From NCBI GenBank assembly GCA_902767395.1, contig CACXHI010000168.1, positions 1 to 6,789 on the forward strand: 6,789 nt of DNA, given 5' to 3'. Position numbers and translations under genes: made by a program. The stretch is from Oscillospiraceae bacterium. Lineage in GTDB: Bacteria > Bacillota > Clostridia > Oscillospirales > Oscillospiraceae. Shown piece after piece: positions 5,058 through 6,789 of the stretch. How positions within the stretch are numbered: the stretch's first letter is position 1; each line of letters starts with the position of its first letter. Under the pieces are notes generated by a model, which saw nothing but the letters and a program-made list of their open reading frames with translations, was not told the DNA's origin and did not search any database.

Positions 5058-5661
5058 CGAAGAAAAGAACGGCGCGCCCGTGCCGCAGACGCCTCCCGCC
5101 GCAGACCCGGCGACGGGGCTGTCCCCCAGACGCCGCTCCGCCCTTGTGACCTATCTGCTCATTCTCTTTGCGGTATCCTTTGTGCTTGTGACGGTGATGA
5201 TGTTGACAGAGACAAAACGGCTCAAGCTGATGAATCAGGAATTGCAGAGCAAGAGTCAGGAGGCCTCCGCCTCCCTGACGGGCATGATCGGCGCCCTGCA
5301 GGAGGAGAACGCGGCCCTGTCCGCGTCCAACGAGGCCCTGACGGAACGGGTCGCCGCGCTGGAGAGCGCTGCCGCAGCGGACGCCGCAGCCGCAAAGGCC
5401 CAGAAGGAGGCGCTGGCACAGCTCGCGTCCGAAAAGCAGACTCTGGCGGATGAAAAGACCGCCCTCGAGCAGCGCGTTCAGGCGCTGGAGCAGCAGGTCG
5501 CGGACGGCCTGAAGGTCAGCGAGCTGCTGCATCAGGCCATGGCGGCCGACGAGCTGGGTAATTACGACCGGCTGGAGGAGCTTCTGGAGCAGATCGAGCC
5601 CTTAAAGGCCCTGCTCTCGCCCACAGAGCAGGATATTTTGGAAGGCCTGACGATTGACTGA
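5050..5661 (+). CDS. Unrecognised membrane-anchored coiled-coil protein coupled to parB
   Basis: I do not recognise this 203-residue protein. It has a proline- and acid-rich N-terminus (1-26), an RRR triplet at 27-29, one strong transmembrane helix (about 31-52, ALVTYLLILFAVSFVLVTVM), then a long heptad-like alanine/glutamate/glutamine-rich segment (about 55-152) predicted by eye to be a coiled coil, and a small acidic helical tail (155-203). The positive residues before the helix suggest N-terminus inside and coiled coil outside the membrane. The GTG start (5050) has AAGGAGG (5034-5040) 9 bases upstream and overlaps the parB stop by 8 bases, a typical translational coupling. The layout loosely resembles the FtsL/DivIC type of bitopic divisome protein but is longer, and no homology can be claimed. 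Confidence is high that it is a real gene, low for any function. Confidence 0.85.
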   Translation: MIDEEKNGAPVPQTPPAADPATGLSPRRRSALVTYLLILFAVSFVLVTVMMLTETKRLKLMNQELQSKSQEASASLTGMIGALQEENAALSASNEALTERVAALESAAAADAAAAKAQKEALAQLASEKQTLADEKTALEQRVQALEQQVADGLKVSELLHQAMAADELGNYDRLEELLEQIEPLKALLSPTEQDILEGLTID

Positions 5662-5693
5662 ATGAAAAAAACAATCAGGAGAGAGGAAACAAT

Positions 5694-6789
<1,096 letters not shown>

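Noticed and set aside
5203..5208. TTGACA on the plus strand inside the coiled-coil gene, a possible serS promoter
   Set aside because: No -10-like sequence at suitable spacing (GCTGAT), and it lies about 490 bases from serS.

Overview
The window is a chromosomal replication-origin locus from a fairly GC-rich Firmicute. The best guess is class Clostridia, probably an Oscillospirales-type gut anaerobe. This rests on the Firmicute gene order dnaA-dnaN-yaaA-recF, a perfect Soj/Spo0J-type parS palindrome, strong AGGAGG-type ribosome binding sites, and the flavour of the proteins (for example the DnaA P-loop GPSGLGKT). The genus cannot be fixed from sequence alone.

Left half, minus strand, read right to left: dnaA (3190-1877), a 242-base non-coding region with the replication origin, dnaN (1634-519), the small S4-domain gene yaaA (488-237), and the first 75 codons of recF, which runs off the left edge. 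Right half, plus strand: parA/soj (3391-4143), parB/spo0J (4173-5057), an unrecognised membrane-anchored coiled-coil gene that overlaps parB by 8 bases (5050-5661), and serS (5694 to the right edge, truncated). The two transcription units diverge from a 200-base AT-rich spacer with two back-to-back extended -10 promoters and a perfect 16-base parS between them.

The dnaA-dnaN spacer holds six TCCACA-core DnaA boxes. Its dnaN-proximal end resembles the basal unwinding element known from Bacillus subtilis: DnaA box, short G/C run, then DnaA-trios (3'-GAT-5' repeats), then an A/T- and purine-rich stretch. The box pair beside the trios (1707-1722) recurs in inverted orientation at the other end of the array (1840-1855), so the array is bracketed by two outward-facing composite boxes, only one of which adjoins trios.

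Together the genes cover initiation (DnaA), the sliding clamp (DnaN), gap repair (RecF) and origin segregation (ParA/ParB on parS), plus the start of a tRNA charging enzyme. The most promising undescribed item is the 203-residue transmembrane coiled-coil protein translationally coupled to ParB. Also notable are parAB directly next to dnaA, serS with no room for a T-box leader, and the architecture of the origin. No RNA genes, mobile elements, CRISPR arrays or convincing terminators were seen.
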